Shown: piece by piece, positions 1-9,645 of the stretch
Layout of the letters: the number at the start of each line of letters is the position of its first letter
Position numbering within the stretch: position 1 is the stretch's first letter
Assembly (NCBI RefSeq): GCF_002000025.1
Contig: NZ_MUZV01000002.1
Coordinates: 124,001-188,000 of the forward strand
From: Cognaticolwellia aestuarii
GTDB taxonomy: Bacteria > Pseudomonadota > Gammaproteobacteria > Enterobacterales > Alteromonadaceae
Direction: 5' to 3'
DNA length: 64,000 bases
Program-made: the position numbers and the translations under genes
The notes under the pieces: generated by a model
The model's database searches: none
Told to the model about the DNA's origin: nothing
The model's input: only the letters and a program-made list of their open reading frames with translations

Positions 1-3000
1 CAGATTTACTTGAAGAATTAACCGGCAGTGAAATTTATGGCGATATATCTAAGGCAGTATTTGAGCAACATAAAGAAGCTAGTCATGAATTAAAGTTATT
101 GCAGGCGAAAAGCGCGGGTATGCAACTATTAACCCCTGAGCAACAGCAGCAAATTAGTGCAGAGCTTACTAACGTTACAGCGCAGCAAGAGCCATTATCA
201 CTTCAATTAGCTCATTGGCAACAGGTACGACACTGGTTAACAAACTTACAAAGCGCTGATAAACAAAAGCAACTTGCAGAGCAGGCGAAAAATTCAGCAC
301 AACAAGCACATCACGAGCATGCTGAGCAATTACAAGCGTTAGCTTTATCAGAGCCCGCAGAAAATTTACGTGCTCACTACCAACAATTAAATAATATTAA
401 TCAGCAAGTTAATGAACTGAAGCAGCAATCAACACAGCTTGAGCTTGAATTAAAAAACAGTGCCGGTTTGGTCAGTAGTGCCGAGCAAACATTAACTGAA
501 TTCCTTGTAGAGCATGAAACGTGCATTGCCCAGCAGCAAGCTACCGAACAGTTAATGGTTGAGCAAGTTTTACCCCTTGATAATAAAATAGTGCACCAAA
601 TAACGCGCCAAAATCAGCAAATAAATCGACTTAATAATGCCAGTACTGAAGTAAAAGAACTTAGAAAAGCCTTAGATGCATTAGAGGGTAGCAAACAATT
701 ACAGCAAGAAAAATTGACCAAAGCACAAGACTTTATTGCTCAGCAAAAGCACTTAGCAGCACTGCCTGAACATTTACCTTTGTGGCGCAATATGTTGGCG
801 CAGCTAGTCTGCGAAACACAACTAAGTTTTGACTTGCAAGCACAAGACGTAAACATGCAGCAGCAGGTCGATAATTTAAGCCTTGAACTGGTAGGGCAAG
901 AGAAAAAACTGCTTGAGCTTGAAGCCGAATTTCAGCAGCAAAAGCTTTTGCTTAGTCATAAAGAGCATGAAATTAGTGAGCTTTTATCTCAGCATCATTG
1001 TCAACATGAGCAAGCACTTAATCAGCAACTTCATGGGCTGCAAGCAACAATGGCAGAGCAGGCACAAGTGTTACTTAATGCGCAACGTTTTCAAACGTTA
1101 ACCGTAGAGCTGCAAGACATTGAAAAAACTCTGCATCATGATAAACAACAAAGTAGCAACCTAGCGGAACAACTAACGGCTTTACGCGCACAATACAAAC
1201 AACAAAAGCTTGCAATGACCGATGTGCAACTTATTGTTGAACAACAAAAAAACATTATGTCGCTCAGTGAGCATAGAGCAAATTTAGCGCCAGATGAAGC
1301 TTGTCCATTATGTGGCTCAGAGCAGCATCCTGCGGTTGCTGACTATCAAGCGCTTTCAAATGCTGGGGCTGTTGAAACTGAACATCAACGGCGCTTGAAA
1401 CAACTGACTAGTGAGCTTGAACAACTTGAATTACAAGGTAAAGGCTTGTCATCGGAGCAAGAGCGTTTAACCGAACGCCTTAATTTTATTACTGAAAATA
1501 AGGTAATAAAACAACAAGAGCAAGATAACTTAAGTTTGCAATGGTTAACTCAACGTGAATTACTGAAGCTTGATTTTGACTTATCAGCGTTTGAGCAAAT
1601 TAAAGCCAGTATCGAAGCGCGCCAACAACACTTTACTCAACTTAATAATGCTAATAGTCAGTTACAGCAATTAAAACAAGCGCAGCAGCAACAAGTTGAT
1701 TTGATAGCAAAACAAGAAAAACAATTATTCACTTTGTCGAATCAGAGACAAAACCAAACCACGCAACACAGTCAGTTGCAGCAGCAAATAGAACAAAACA
1801 AGCAAAATTTGCTTGATAAACAAGCTTATGTAACACAAGAATGGCAAAAGCTTGCTACTTTAATGCAAGCTAATGAACTGCATATTGCTGATTGTTTTGC
1901 TGTTTTTTCACCTAAAGAAAAGGGCCTTAATGCAAGCCCTGATGACTTTAACACTGCCGTGTCATTGCAACAGCGATGGCTGGCAGATATTGAACAACAA
2001 AGCCGCGATTACCAAACAGCGCTTGGTGCCTTAACCGCTGACCAGGAGCAGCTTCAGCATGTGCAGCAACAATTTGCGATAATGCAAAGTAAATTTGAGC
2101 AACTGCTGATTTCTGAGCAAGCCTTGAAAACTGAATTAGCGGAAATAGAACAACAGCTTAATGAAGATAAAGCTAAGCGACATGATTTATTTGCTGAGCA
2201 AGATATTCAGCAAATGCGTCAGCAGCTGAAACAGCAACAACAAGCGCAAGCCCAAATATTGCAAAGCCATCAGCAAGCGCTCAATGATCAGAAAATACAA
2301 CAACAGAATATTACCGGCAAGTTAAATGGTACTGTTGAAGCACTCAATCGTTTATTACCGCAACAGCAGGCAGCCGCCGAAGCTTGGCAAGCACAGTTAG
2401 TGGCAAGTGAGTTTAATGATGAAGAAGACTTTACAGCCGCACTTTTAACTGCAGAGCAGCGCAAGACACTGAAAGAAATACAGTTAACAATTGAGCAACA
2501 AACTCAACAAGCAAACGCGCAATATCAACAAGCACAGCAACAGTTGCAGGCGCTAGCTCAAGTAAAAGTGCAACTTCAAAACGAAACCGAGCAATTACTT
2601 GCCGCAGATAGCGATAACCTTAGTGCCTCGCAGAATGGTGTTGAAGCAGAAGAGGCGTTATTTAATAACGACTTTGTCATTGAACAGCAGATTGACATTA
2701 CTGATTTTGATGAAAAAGCCAGTGTTTGCGCCGAAAAGTTAAAGCAACTACAAATTCGCCAAGGTCAGTTGAGTCAGCAAGTTACGCAAGATCAACAGCA
2801 GCGAGCAGAGCAGCAAAGTTTATTAGCAGATATTGCTAAACAACAAGCCGAACTGGATGATCTTTCGCATCTCAACGGTTTAATTGGCTCAGCAGATGGG
2901 GCTAAATTCAGACGTTTTGCCCAAGGCTTAACGTTGTCGCATTTAGTTTATCTGGCGAATCAGCAACTAAATCGTTTGCATGGGCGTTATCAATTGCAAC

Positions 3001-3380
3001 GTCAGCAAAGTGATAGTTTAGCATTGGAAGTTTTAGATACTTGGCAAGCCGATAGTGTGCGAGACACTAAAACCTTGTCAGGCGGCGAAAGTTTCCTGGT
3101 TAGTTTAGCACTCGCGTTAGCACTGTCAGATTTAGTCAGTGCAAAAACCAGTATTGATTCACTTTTTCTTGATGAAGGTTTTGGCACCTTAGACAACGAT
3201 ACTTTAGAAATTGCGTTGTCAGCGCTTGATTCTCTCAATGCTAGCGGCAAAATGATTGGGGTGATCAGCCATGTTGATGCTTTGAAAAAACGCATAGATG
3301 TACAAATAGAAGTGAAGAAACACAGCGGTTTAGGGGTCAGTGAATTGGCTGACTGTTATCGTTATCATACAGTTAACTGA
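1..3380 (+). CDS. sbcC: SbcC, ATPase subunit of the SbcCD nuclease (5' truncated by window edge)
   Basis: SbcC is the SMC/Rad50-like ATPase of the SbcCD exonuclease, which cleaves hairpins and DNA ends during replication and repair. The reading frame is already open at position 3 with a typical SbcC stretch (LLEELTGSEIYGDIS), so the true start lies upstream. Two very long Gln-rich coiled coils flank a zinc-hook motif, CPLCGSEQHPAV, near position 1300. The C-terminal lobe carries the ABC signature (LSGGESFLVSLALALALS) and Walker B (LFLDEGFGTLD). More than 1,120 residues are visible, slightly longer than the E. coli protein. The N-terminal Walker A and probably sbcD lie outside the window. Glutamine content is strikingly high, which fits a long coiled coil. 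Confidence 0.96.
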   Translation, partial: DLLEELTGSEIYGDISKAVFEQHKEASHELKLLQAKSAGMQLLTPEQQQQISAELTNVTAQQEPLSLQLAHWQQVRHWLTNLQSADKQKQLAEQAKNSAQQAHHEHAEQLQALALSEPAENLRAHYQQLNNINQQVNELKQQSTQLELELKNSAGLVSSAEQTLTEFLVEHETCIAQQQATEQLMVEQVLPLDNKIVHQITRQNQQINRLNNASTEVKELRKALDALEGSKQLQQEKLTKAQDFIAQQKHLAALPEHLPLWRNMLAQLVCETQLSFDLQAQDVNMQQQVDNLSLELVGQEKKLLELEAEFQQQKLLLSHKEHEISELLSQHHCQHEQALNQQLHGLQATMAEQAQVLLNAQRFQTLTVELQDIEKTLHHDKQQSSNLAEQLTALRAQYKQQKLAMTDVQLIVEQQKNIMSLSEHRANLAPDEACPLCGSEQHPAVADYQALSNAGAVETEHQRRLKQLTSELEQLELQGKGLSSEQERLTERLNFITENKVIKQQEQDNLSLQWLTQRELLKLDFDLSAFEQIKASIEARQQHFTQLNNANSQLQQLKQAQQQQVDLIAKQEKQLFTLSNQRQNQTTQHSQLQQQIEQNKQNLLDKQAYVTQEWQKLATLMQANELHIADCFAVFSPKEKGLNASPDDFNTAVSLQQRWLADIEQQSRDYQTALGALTADQEQLQHVQQQFAIMQSKFEQLLISEQALKTELAEIEQQLNEDKAKRHDLFAEQDIQQMRQQLKQQQQAQAQILQSHQQALNDQKIQQQNITGKLNGTVEALNRLLPQQQAAAEAWQAQLVASEFNDEEDFTAALLTAEQRKTLKEIQLTIEQQTQQANAQYQQAQQQLQALAQVKVQLQNETEQLLAADSDNLSASQNGVEAEEALFNNDFVIEQQIDITDFDEKASVCAEKLKQLQIRQGQLSQQVTQDQQQRAEQQSLLADIAKQQAELDDLSHLNGLIGSADGAKFRRFAQGLTLSHLVYLANQQLNRLHGRYQLQRQQSDSLALEVLDTWQADSVRDTKTLSGGESFLVSLALALALSDLVSAKTSIDSLFLDEGFGTLDNDTLEIALSALDSLNASGKMIGVISHVDALKKRIDVQIEVKKHSGLGVSELADCYRYHTVN

Positions 3381-3808
3381 AAAGAATTGTATCAAGTTGA
3401 TTAATTAACCTCTCATTTTTACTCATAAAATAGTAGTTGGTTTACTTAATCAAATTAGTATCAGAGGCTGAAAGTGGATTTTAAACAGTGCTAATTATCG
3501 CCGTGACAATGAAGGTTTGGGTATAAATGAGGTGCGAGCAATTTGGTTGATTTCTAGCATATTGCTCTAGTTCGCTCTATGGCCGATGTAAACTAAAGGC
3601 TATTATTAAATACCATTTTGAATCAATTAAATGATGCTTCGTTAAAAATCAGTAAAATTACTTTCATTAACGCTATAGAGTCTTTGTATTAACTGTACAT
3701 TAACATTGGTTTTATTTTGAACAGCTAACTATATGTGTATATAATCTTTAATTGATAAATTAGTATGTTTGTAAGCTAATTCAATTTATAAAGTAAAAGG
3801 ATTTATTT
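3381..3808. other. Intergenic region upstream of the large lipoprotein
   Basis: This 428-base AT-rich spacer separates sbcC from the lipoprotein gene. I see no convincing ORF, RNA gene or strong terminator in it. A ribosome-binding site (AAAAGGA) precedes the ATG at 3809. Confidence 0.5.
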
Positions 3809-6800
3809 ATGTTTAATAGCTTTTTTCATCGCAGTATCACTATTCTTACAGTATTTATTTTGATTGGTTGTGGAGGCGGTGGCGATACTTCAACATCGAC
3901 TTCTCCAACCTCTCCACCACAATCAAGCAACTTAATTAAACCATCATACACTGGCGAAAGAAATACTAAATTGATTACATCAAAGAATGCGAATCAACTG
4001 GCATTTGATTTAACACTAGGTTTTGATATCTTGCAAGCCATGTCGTTTAGTGATGTTTATGAACAATTTTTTATCTATTCGGATGAAGATCCAGTAAGCA
4101 GTGACTCAAGTGATATAAACTGCATGAGTGGCAGTGCTTCAATAAAAAAAGTTTCCTCAAAACATTTATCAGTGAAGTATGACCGATGTGCTCAAGGAGG
4201 TGTTGTCGCTAATGGTATACTTGATATATATGTAGTTCGTGCCTACCCAAGTGATTTAATGGACATGGATATTGTTCCAAGTCTTAGCATGGTTGATAAA
4301 GCAAGTGGTGAATCAATCAATATAAGTGGTTATATCAAAGTTAGGGAATCAACGGCCTCAAGTTTTCAACATAAGGCAAGCTACCAAATATTATTAACCA
4401 ATGAAGAAAAGGAACAACTTTATTTTAATGATTTTACTGCCCAAGTTAGTTTATGGCGAGAGCGCTATGGAATTGATTATTCAGGCGAAATATTATCATC
4501 AGAGTATGGTAAGTTATCTCTTGAAACCACAAAATTATATGACGCTAAAAGCCTTGGCTTTGATTTAACTGTTTTAGCAGAAAATACAATGCTAATTTCA
4601 GTATTATTAAGGCAACAACTAATCGTCAATATAGACTCGAACACAATCCCATTAATAGTAGATTTAAATAATATACCGCAAAGCTTTTTTGATGACATAA
4701 ATGAAGAGCCACAAGCTGTGTTGAGCGCTTCTGTAACGTCAACTAGCCGTGCGAATGACGTTGTTATTAGCGCAACTAATTCTTCAGATCCTGATTTAGA
4801 CTTACTCGAATACTATTGGACTGTCATAAATGCCCCAGCAAATGCAGTATGGAATATTGGCGATGGTGCAGCACCAAATTTTTCTGCCAATGTGCCAGGC
4901 AATTACACCATTCAGTTAACAGTCGTTGATGCCCAAGGGGCAACAAGCATCGCCACTGTTGTGATAACGCTAGAAAAGTTAGCGCCAGAGTTTACAATAG
5001 AAATGGATACACCCACTAGCGCTATTAATACAATAGCGCACGGTCAAGCCGTATTGAGTAGCGATGCGCTTGATGGGCCATTCAAATATCATATAGTGTA
5101 TGGCCCTTACGGTATGACTATTGATGAAAATGGACAAATTCAGTGGCCTGCTCATATTCTAGATTTTGGTGTTTCAACGGATGTGAATTTCTCTGTCGCT
5201 GTTAGTAACGATGATAAAACAACGAGTGTTGCTTCAACAATATCTGTTACAAGCGATCCAAACTTAGTTGAGAGTCGAGTTTATAAAGATATTGATAACA
5301 TTTTACCGTCTGTTTTGTCTAATTATGAAGGTGTTATTACTCATCAATCCAAAGAACACTTTATTAGTAGCCTTAGCTACCCTGAAACATTTTCAAGCCG
5401 AATATTTCTAAATGAAAACAATGATGTTGATATCGAACTAGCAACAAAATCATTACCACATGGATATGGATATTTTACATCGTATGATGTCAATAGTGAC
5501 GGCGTTTTAGATCACTTTTTGGTCAGTGAAGATTACACTGGTATTGATCCTCTCTGGCATTTGTGGCTTGAAGATGGAGTAACAGGAAATCGAAATAAAG
5601 TTATTACAATGAATGGGCATCGGGGTAGTTTTACGGGCTTAGGGCATTTTTATATCAATGATATTGATAACGATGGGGAAGTTGAATTAACTATATCAAC
5701 AACCTTAGCTCAAAGTTCTTTGCGAAAAATACGCAGTTATAATCTTAGAACTTTTGAATTAGAGAATACCATTGAGGCCATCGATGGTAAATATGTTGGA
5801 TATTGTGATATAGATCAGGATGGTTTTAGCGATGCCGTTACAAATAAGGAAATATATTCTTTAAGAACGGGTGAGCTAATTGATACGATTAGCGATAATT
5901 ATCAAAGTATAAAGTTATTGGAAACGGGCGATAGTTGCTTATTGTTATCATATTACAATATGTATAAATTTGAAAATGGTAGCCTAAAAAAATTACGTGA
6001 TGGACTAAATCCAAGTTATTTTATTGGTAATTTTGACTCGGATATTGATCAAGAAATAATACTATTTAAAGATAATTCAAATGAAGCTGACCAATGGTTT
6101 TTGCTAAATATCGATAGTGATGGTAATACTTCTAAAAGTGAATTGTCAGTACCTGATAACATGCATATAGTCCCCGTGCGCAATAGTTTTAGCAAGACGA
6201 CGGTATTTGCTGCATTTGATATTGATGGTAATGATGTTGATGAACTAGTTGCCTATGTTTTATATGAAGGTGATGAAAATCAAACTGACGAAAAAGGCTT
6301 AACTGCCTTATCTGTGCAAGGTAATCGACTAATTGAAAAATACTCTGGTGCTAAAGTTGGTAGTCGTTATAGCGGTTTCTCGCGTATCGCCCAGTATCAT
6401 GATGATAATACGGTGACTGCTAGCACCAGTGATGGTGCCATAAAATTAGATGATGATCCGCAATGGGTAGATTTTGATAATTCTACAGGTTGGACTGCAG
6501 GTAAAATTGTAGCAACAGAAGTTGTTGATAATGAAGTTTTTTATTATGCATCTTTACCAGTACCCTATACAAATGGCATAGCTAAATACGATAACACTGG
6601 CGCTATGTTGTGGCGTAACCAAGTAAAAGATCTATCCGTCTATACAGAGGTAGAGTTAACTGACGATAATTTACTCGTTAAAAACACCGGTAGCAGTTAC
6701 ATTGTAAATAAGAATGATGGTGAGTTTATAGATACCACTTTTGGTCATTTAGTTGCTTCCCCTAGGCACCTATCAACTCAAAAATTCTTAGATAAAGATG

Positions 6801-7297
6801 CTCATTTATTTTACCAGTTAGATAATGGGCAACTATTAACTATATTCGACCATGAAAATTATGATTTTTGGGGCAATGGCTTAAATATTCCAACCAATGC
6901 CGAAGTGCAATTTATCCAGTATGATCAAGATGAGCAAGTGGAAGTAGTCTTTGATTATTACATTCGAAATGATGAGGGCACTAGTATTCGCAAGTATGAA
7001 ATAGTTGATAGTTTATCCTGGACAAAAGAAGTGCTTAAGCCGGGATTAACAGGTCAACAATCAGGATACTATATAGGGCAAGAATTGATGTCATGTATTA
7101 TTGCCGATCCTCACTGTAGAAATAGAATTGTTTCATTGGACGGCCACATTGAAATTAGAGATAAGCTCACCCGTGAAATAATTTATCAAAGCCCAACTTT
7201 TCCGGCTGGAATTCAAGATTTAGCTATAAGGCATAATATAAATGGCCGTATAAGCTATAGTTTGCTGTTGCTTAATGGTGTTACTGTTTACCATTAA
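3809..7297 (+). CDS. Large surface lipoprotein with PKD-like domain and FG-GAP/VCBS-like calcium-loop repeats
   Basis: No specific function is recognised. The protein has 1,162 residues. Its N-terminus is a lipoprotein signal with lipobox LIGC (Cys21) followed by a Gly/Ser/Thr-rich tether. Residues about 300-395 resemble a PKD/Ig-like domain (SSDPDLDLLEYYW...GNYTIQLTVVDAQG). From about 560 to 815 there are several Asp-rich loops of the FG-GAP/VCBS type (DVNSDGVLD, DIDNDGEVE, DIDQDGFSD, DIDGNDVDE), which in such families bind calcium and build a beta-propeller. The likely location is the outer membrane or cell surface, with a binding or adhesion role as inference. The gene stands alone, and base use is more AT-rich than in the neighbouring core genes. 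Confidence 0.85.
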   Translation: MFNSFFHRSITILTVFILIGCGGGGDTSTSTSPTSPPQSSNLIKPSYTGERNTKLITSKNANQLAFDLTLGFDILQAMSFSDVYEQFFIYSDEDPVSSDSSDINCMSGSASIKKVSSKHLSVKYDRCAQGGVVANGILDIYVVRAYPSDLMDMDIVPSLSMVDKASGESINISGYIKVRESTASSFQHKASYQILLTNEEKEQLYFNDFTAQVSLWRERYGIDYSGEILSSEYGKLSLETTKLYDAKSLGFDLTVLAENTMLISVLLRQQLIVNIDSNTIPLIVDLNNIPQSFFDDINEEPQAVLSASVTSTSRANDVVISATNSSDPDLDLLEYYWTVINAPANAVWNIGDGAAPNFSANVPGNYTIQLTVVDAQGATSIATVVITLEKLAPEFTIEMDTPTSAINTIAHGQAVLSSDALDGPFKYHIVYGPYGMTIDENGQIQWPAHILDFGVSTDVNFSVAVSNDDKTTSVASTISVTSDPNLVESRVYKDIDNILPSVLSNYEGVITHQSKEHFISSLSYPETFSSRIFLNENNDVDIELATKSLPHGYGYFTSYDVNSDGVLDHFLVSEDYTGIDPLWHLWLEDGVTGNRNKVITMNGHRGSFTGLGHFYINDIDNDGEVELTISTTLAQSSLRKIRSYNLRTFELENTIEAIDGKYVGYCDIDQDGFSDAVTNKEIYSLRTGELIDTISDNYQSIKLLETGDSCLLLSYYNMYKFENGSLKKLRDGLNPSYFIGNFDSDIDQEIILFKDNSNEADQWFLLNIDSDGNTSKSELSVPDNMHIVPVRNSFSKTTVFAAFDIDGNDVDELVAYVLYEGDENQTDEKGLTALSVQGNRLIEKYSGAKVGSRYSGFSRIAQYHDDNTVTASTSDGAIKLDDDPQWVDFDNSTGWTAGKIVATEVVDNEVFYYASLPVPYTNGIAKYDNTGAMLWRNQVKDLSVYTEVELTDDNLLVKNTGSSYIVNKNDGEFIDTTFGHLVASPRHLSTQKFLDKDAHLFYQLDNGQLLTIFDHENYDFWGNGLNIPTNAEVQFIQYDQDEQVEVVFDYYIRNDEGTSIRKYEIVDSLSWTKEVLKPGLTGQQSGYYIGQELMSCIIADPHCRNRIVSLDGHIEIRDKLTREIIYQSPTFPAGIQDLAIRHNINGRISYSLLLLNGVTVYH

Positions 7298-7307
7298 TTA
7301 TTGTTTG

Positions 7308-7331
7308 GGCAGCCTGTTGTAACAGGCTGCC
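7308..7331. terminator. Perfect palindromic hairpin after the lipoprotein gene
   Basis: An 11-base arm (GGCAGCCTGTT) is followed, after two bases, by its exact complement, starting 11 bases past the lipoprotein stop codon. There is no T-run on either side, so it may be a stabilising 3' hairpin rather than a classical intrinsic terminator. Confidence 0.5.
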
Positions 7332-7737
7332 TAGATGAAAGCAAAGCAGTGACTGGTATTCCTTCAAACCCACTAAATATACCAATAAGTAAACTGATAA
7401 CCGCTAGCCAACAATTAAAGCTGAAGGCCTGCATAATAAATACTTTAACGTTTAAGTTAAAAAGTGTTTACTTATCGAATAATTAACTCTATAGTAGCGA
7501 CGTTAATTATTCCCATCTAGTTTATTTAGCCGATTATTTATAAAATCGTGTTTGCCTTTCCCTTTCACAGTTAGTCATCACTTAATTTATTAAGCTTAAA
7601 TTATTGTCTGATTTTTCGAGTATTGCCTCGTTAAACGTTGTTATTTTTCTAACTTGTTTTCAAGAAATATAAAAGTTCCACACCACAATAATATAGCTTT
7701 TGTTATTGCGTATTTACGCACATTAAAAGAGTTTATT

Positions 7738-7905
7738 ATGTCATATACATATCAAGGTACGATCTATTCGATCGCATCGCCAGTTCAATCAATTTCTGTT
7801 AACAAAAACAATGTTTCAGTAACTGATAGAAACGGCACAAAATTAATTTCATTTACCAGTGTAAATGATTCAAAATCATTTTTAGCTTGGGTTTACCAAA
7901 GTTAA
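7738..7905 (+). CDS. Small orphan protein, 55 aa
   Basis: This short ORF starts at the ATG at 7738, chosen because a purine-rich ribosome-binding site (AAAAGAG) sits 5 bases upstream; the frame is open further 5' but that part looks non-coding. The product is polar and Ser/Asn/Val-rich, with alternating residues suggesting a small beta-sheet protein (YQGTIYSIASPVQSISVNKN). There is no signal peptide or membrane segment. I do not recognise the family. It is a lone gene downstream of the lipoprotein, and coding status is probable but unproven. Confidence 0.45.
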   Translation: MSYTYQGTIYSIASPVQSISVNKNNVSVTDRNGTKLISFTSVNDSKSFLAWVYQS

Positions 7906-7944
7906 AAATTAAAACTTTAACTATTCATTGCTAACGAGATAAGC

Positions 7945-8697
7945 TTAGCGATTCAATAGTACCCGTTTGAGTTTTGTTTTTACTGAACGCCAATGCGTAA
8001 CCGGTTTAGTTGGCGCTAGTGTTATCAGCTGTTGCCATTGCTGTTCAGTTAACTCAACTTTGGCGCCATGCGCTAAAAGTATCGACTCTACATTAAGTGC
8101 CTTCACTTTTTTTAACGATTCAAGGTAGCGCTTAGGGTAAAAAACGGGGTAGGGCGGAATAAACGCACCGCGCACTTTCACCATCAAATCTGCAACATAA
8201 ATTTGCTTTGTATTGCTATGATATAAGGATATATCTCTGTCGGTATGGCCTTGCGTAAAATGCGCCTGCCAGTCTTCAAAACCAGGTAAACGCTGTAGAT
8301 CGCTGAGATAATAATCAGGTGTTAATGTGCTTGCGTAGTAAATAAATTTTTTAGCTTTTTTCTGACGACCTGCCACCCACAGGGTTAACAACAAGTCTGT
8401 CAAATGCATAAGTTTACCGTCAATACCGCTATACCACTGTCCTGCGACATTAGCCGCGGCTATTTTACAGCCATATTTTTTACGTAATGTGTTAGCGGCA
8501 CCGGCGTGATCTGGATGCATATGAGTCACGGTTATTAATTTAATATCCGTCATGGCGCGCTTAAGATCATCAAGAACAAAAGCTTCTAGTACTGAAATAT
8601 CAGCTCGGCAGCAGCCATCAAGTAATAAAAGTTTGTCGCTATATTCGGCTAAATAAATGTTCTGAATATAACCAGGTAAACAATGTAATTTGAGCAT
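7945..8697 (-). CDS. MBL-fold metallo-hydrolase
   Basis: This 250-residue protein belongs to the metallo-beta-lactamase fold. The metal-binding signature HMHPDH is at residues 59-64 (His59, His61, Asp63, His64), with a further His near 146 (QGHTDRD) and Asp in YVADLMV. These residues normally hold two metal ions, usually zinc, that activate water for hydrolysis. The substrate cannot be read from the sequence; the family includes lactonases, glyoxalase II-like enzymes and thioesterases. There is no signal peptide, so it is probably cytoplasmic. It is a single gene, convergent with the small orphan at 7738. Confidence 0.85.
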   Translation of the reverse strand: MLKLHCLPGYIQNIYLAEYSDKLLLLDGCCRADISVLEAFVLDDLKRAMTDIKLITVTHMHPDHAGAANTLRKKYGCKIAAANVAGQWYSGIDGKLMHLTDLLLTLWVAGRQKKAKKFIYYASTLTPDYYLSDLQRLPGFEDWQAHFTQGHTDRDISLYHSNTKQIYVADLMVKVRGAFIPPYPVFYPKRYLESLKKVKALNVESILLAHGAKVELTEQQWQQLITLAPTKPVTHWRSVKTKLKRVLLNR

Positions 8698-9045
8698 AAA
8701 AAATACGTAGATAATTATCTGACCTTTACGCTAGCTTTTTATGGCCTTAAATACAACAGGTTTGACCAGTTATTGTTTTGAAGTTGCTGACAGCACGAAA
8801 ACATCCATAACCGCTCTCTATGATAAATGATGACAGGTTCAGCTAAATTAAAAATTATATGTAAAAACCTAAAAACCTAAAAACCACTGTTACTTGGCCT
8901 AATTAAGGTTTTGTTTGCCATGCTGGGAAACTTATTTATACCTATCCTTTGTATAAATACGTATTAAACAGGGTATCTTTTACTTTATTTACGATTAAAT
9001 TGATGGGGTAGCACTGACCCCATCAATTTTTTAATTATTGACTTC
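8698..9045. other. Intergenic region between MBL hydrolase and msrA
   Basis: Both flanking genes are on the minus strand, so this 348-base spacer holds the MBL gene's upstream region and the msrA terminator at its right end. A short direct repeat of AAAAACCT occurs near 8866-8886. No gene was found. Confidence 0.5.
8998..9028 (-). terminator. Intrinsic terminator of msrA
   Basis: A 12-base stem (AATTGATGGGGT with its exact complement) around a 7-base loop lies 18 bases past the msrA stop. On the minus strand it is followed by a short T-rich stretch, and on the plus strand by TTTTTT, so it could work in both directions. Confidence 0.75.
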
Positions 9046-9645
9046 CTAATGAGTTGCTCTGTCACCCCAAATATCTTGTAGGCGACTATCGCGACCACAA
9101 CGCCAACGATAAGCGTTATAACGTATAGGGTTATTTTTATAATAATCTTGATGGTAGCTTTCTTTACCTTTAATAGGATAAAAGGTACTGGTATTTAATA
9201 TCGGTGTTATCACTGTTTGATCAGGGAATTCGTTAATAACAGCTTGTTTTGTTTGCTCTGCTATTTTTCGCTCTTGCTTGTTAGCTACAAATATGGCGCT
9301 TAAATAGCTTGGGCCCTTATCACAAAACTGGCCTCTTGCATCAAAGGGATCAATATTAACCCAGTAATGATCTAAGATACCTTTGTAACTTATAACATCA
9401 GGGTCATAGGTGATTTCTACGGCTTCATAATGACCTTTATGGTTACCATTATAAGTGGGGTTTTTAAGTTTGCCGCCGGTAAAGCCCGACACGACATCCT
9501 TTACGCCTTCGAGCTTTTCAAAATCGCTCTCCATGCACCAAAAACAACCGCCTGCTAATATGGCTTTTTTAGATTCTGCTGCGTGAGTAAATGAGGCATG
9601 TAAAAGAGTACTGAATGATAAAACTAAGGCTAGTATTTTTTTCAT
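9046..9645 (-). CDS. msrA: Exported peptide methionine sulfoxide reductase MsrA
   Basis: MsrA reduces the S-diastereomer of methionine sulfoxide in proteins and free methionine, repairing oxidative damage. The catalytic motif GCFWCMES is present, with Cys34 the expected nucleophile. Later family motifs include GHYEAVEITYDP and YHQDYYKNNP. The first 22 residues form a cleavable signal peptide ending in HA-A, so this copy should act in the periplasm, unlike the usual cytoplasmic MsrA. At 199 residues it has normal family length including the leader. It is a single gene with its own terminator. Confidence 0.93.
   Translation of the reverse strand: MKKILALVLSFSTLLHASFTHAAESKKAILAGGCFWCMESDFEKLEGVKDVVSGFTGGKLKNPTYNGNHKGHYEAVEITYDPDVISYKGILDHYWVNIDPFDARGQFCDKGPSYLSAIFVANKQERKIAEQTKQAVINEFPDQTVITPILNTSTFYPIKGKESYHQDYYKNNPIRYNAYRWRCGRDSRLQDIWGDRATH

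Noticed and set aside
7301-7486. 61-codon plus-strand ORF after the lipoprotein gene
   Set aside because: It begins inside the 3' hairpin region, lacks a ribosome-binding site and has no protein-like pattern.
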